A DNA stretch of 8,197 bases from Acidobacteriaceae bacterium. GTDB lineage: Bacteria; Acidobacteriota; Terriglobia; Terriglobales; Acidobacteriaceae. The notes under the pieces are model-generated. The model did not search any database, had not been told where the DNA came from, and was given only the letters and a program-made list of their open reading frames with translations. A program made the translations under genes and the position numbers. The stretch is taken from positions 5,710-13,906 of the forward strand of contig PLKU01000156.1 in assembly GCA_003140705.1 (NCBI GenBank). Reading direction: 5' to 3'. Below are positions 7,313-8,197 of this stretch, in pieces (positions within the stretch are counted from its first letter, which is position 1; each line of letters opens with the position of its first letter).

Positions 7313-8197
7313 TCAGGCCGGGATCGACCGCCACGCACACAACGATTCAGTGTATGCAGCGCTGCCGTCGCGAAGCCAGGCATCCAGTTGGGCGGGCTCC
7401 TTTAGCTGCTGGCCACGTGCGCGCGGCACAAGAAGGAAGCGGCAATCCAGTTCGGGCAAGGCCGTCATGTCACCCCAAAGCTTTTCGAATTGCGCAACGG
7501 GGAAGATATCTTCCTGCCCCTTGCCCCATCGCCTCTTCACATCTTTCAGCGTGATGTAGGTGGGCATCTGCGCCGCCATCACACGCACTGCTTGGTCCAC
7601 CCGCGCTTCGTCATTGAGAGTCTCGCGCGTCAAGCCGAACGCTTTGAGCAAGCCATCAATATCAATCCAGTAGGTCGCGCTGTTGTAATAACGCAGCCTG
7701 CTCTCCATCTCTTCGTTGGGTAGAGCCAGCCCCTCAATCAAGCGAACGCGCCCATCCACGCGAGCCAGGCCGCCACCGCGGTCTTCCAGGTGCCGCGCTA
7801 TCACTTCGGTAGTTAGCGCTCCGCCACTGTGGATGTGGTACCCCAGAATAGACGGGTCGACATTCGCTCCGGCAGTGTCGATATTGTGAACCATCAGATA
7901 GGCAAGCTGCGGACGCATCTGAAGCAGCCGCATCAGAGTCCCGTTGCGCAACAAATTTGAAACCTCATACCAGTGACCAACCGGATGAAGGCACTGCATG
8001 GGCACGTTGGCAGTGTAGTCCGATCCCTCGCCGGCACTCCTGGCCCACTGAATCAGCGCCGCATGCAGGCTATCGCGCACCTTCTGCGCCTGGGCATCCA
8101 GCAACTGCTGCGGCATCTCTTCCCAGGCAAAATGCAGATCGCGTTCCATGGGAATCATGCGCAACCCGATGCTTCGTCCCGGCGAAAGCAGAATTTC
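7313..8197 (-). CDS. UDPGP-family (UTP-glucose-1-phosphate uridylyltransferase-like) protein, 5' end missing
   Basis: C-terminal 294 residues of a cytoplasmic nucleotidyltransferase; the frame is open from the right edge to the TGA at 7313-7315. By remembered comparison with eukaryotic-type UGP2, matching blocks occur in order: HPVGHW (71-76; PPGHGD in UGP2), [11 protein letters not shown] (104-114; NIDNLGATVD), [13 protein letters not shown] (131-143; EVTNKTRADVKGG), [10 protein letters not shown] (151-160; LRLVEIAQVP), [11 protein letters not shown] (170-180; IFNTNNLWISL) and [10 protein letters not shown] (257-266; VPRSRFLPVK). The reaction would be UTP plus a sugar-1-phosphate giving a UDP-sugar and pyrophosphate. 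Several strongly conserved positions differ, and the protein ends about 30 residues after the VPR motif, without the C-terminal left-handed beta-helix of UGP2. The N-terminal nucleotide-binding loop (LNGGLGTSMG-type) lies outside the window. The visible ATGs (8158 and 8149) are internal, because the homology starts before them. Superfamily fairly sure; substrate unknown. Confidence 0.8.
   Translation of the reverse strand, partial: EILLSPGRSIGLRMIPMERDLHFAWEEMPQQLLDAQAQKVRDSLHAALIQWARSAGEGSDYTANVPMQCLHPVGHWYEVSNLLRNGTLMRLLQMRPQLAYLMVHNIDTAGANVDPSILGYHIHSGGALTTEVIARHLEDRGGGLARVDGRVRLIEGLALPNEEMESRLRYYNSATYWIDIDGLLKAFGLTRETLNDEARVDQAVRVMAAQMPTYITLKDVKRRWGKGQEDIFPVAQFEKLWGDMTALPELDCRFLLVPRARGQQLKEPAQLDAWLRDGSAAYTESLCAWRSIPA

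Noticed and set aside
1..8197. CRISPR arrays, tRNA or rRNA genes, transposases, phage genes, toxin-antitoxin pairs
   Set aside because: No regularly spaced repeats, no tRNA- or rRNA-like stretches, and no such proteins in any convincing frame. The window is accounted for by five metabolic and transport genes.

Overview
The window looks like a piece of an acidobacterial chromosome (class Terriglobia/Acidobacteriia). The main reason is the large left-hand gene: an Oar-like TonB-dependent receptor with an N-terminal carboxypeptidase-regulatory-like domain, a type strongly expanded in that group. The moderately GC-rich composition and the other genes fit this. The assignment rests on protein style only; no taxonomic search was possible.

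Layout. Positions 1-2747 (minus strand) hold the first 915 codons of the receptor, whose C-terminus lies beyond the left edge. Positions 2748-3072 are a divergent intergenic region with a good minus-strand -35 element, a strong receptor ribosome binding site and an unexplained 11-bp perfect inverted repeat. On the plus strand follow a stand-alone GlmS-type sugar-phosphate isomerase module without a glutaminase domain (3073-4224), a zinc-dependent medium-chain dehydrogenase (4342-5406) and an LctP-family lactate permease (5591-7267). Two hairpins, the second followed by six T, lie between the isomerase and the dehydrogenase. On the minus strand, convergent with the permease and 45 bp from it, lies the 3' part of a UDPGP-family nucleotidyltransferase (7313-8197), which runs off the right edge.

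How the genes may work together. The receptor could import an oligosaccharide or other ligand across the outer membrane. The SIS protein keeps the GlmS isomerase catalytic residues but cannot take ammonia from glutamine, so it most likely deaminates or deglycates an amino-sugar phosphate. The dehydrogenase would oxidise a polyol, sugar or hydroxy-acid, and the permease would move lactate, glycolate or a similar 2-hydroxy-acid. This suggests a small carbohydrate or amino-sugar catabolic neighbourhood, but the link is inferred from adjacency alone, and the hairpins and gaps argue against one tight operon. No RNA genes, insertion sequences, CRISPR arrays or phage genes were seen. The least ordinary items are the divergent UDPGP homologue, the glutaminase-less GlmS module and the inverted repeat.
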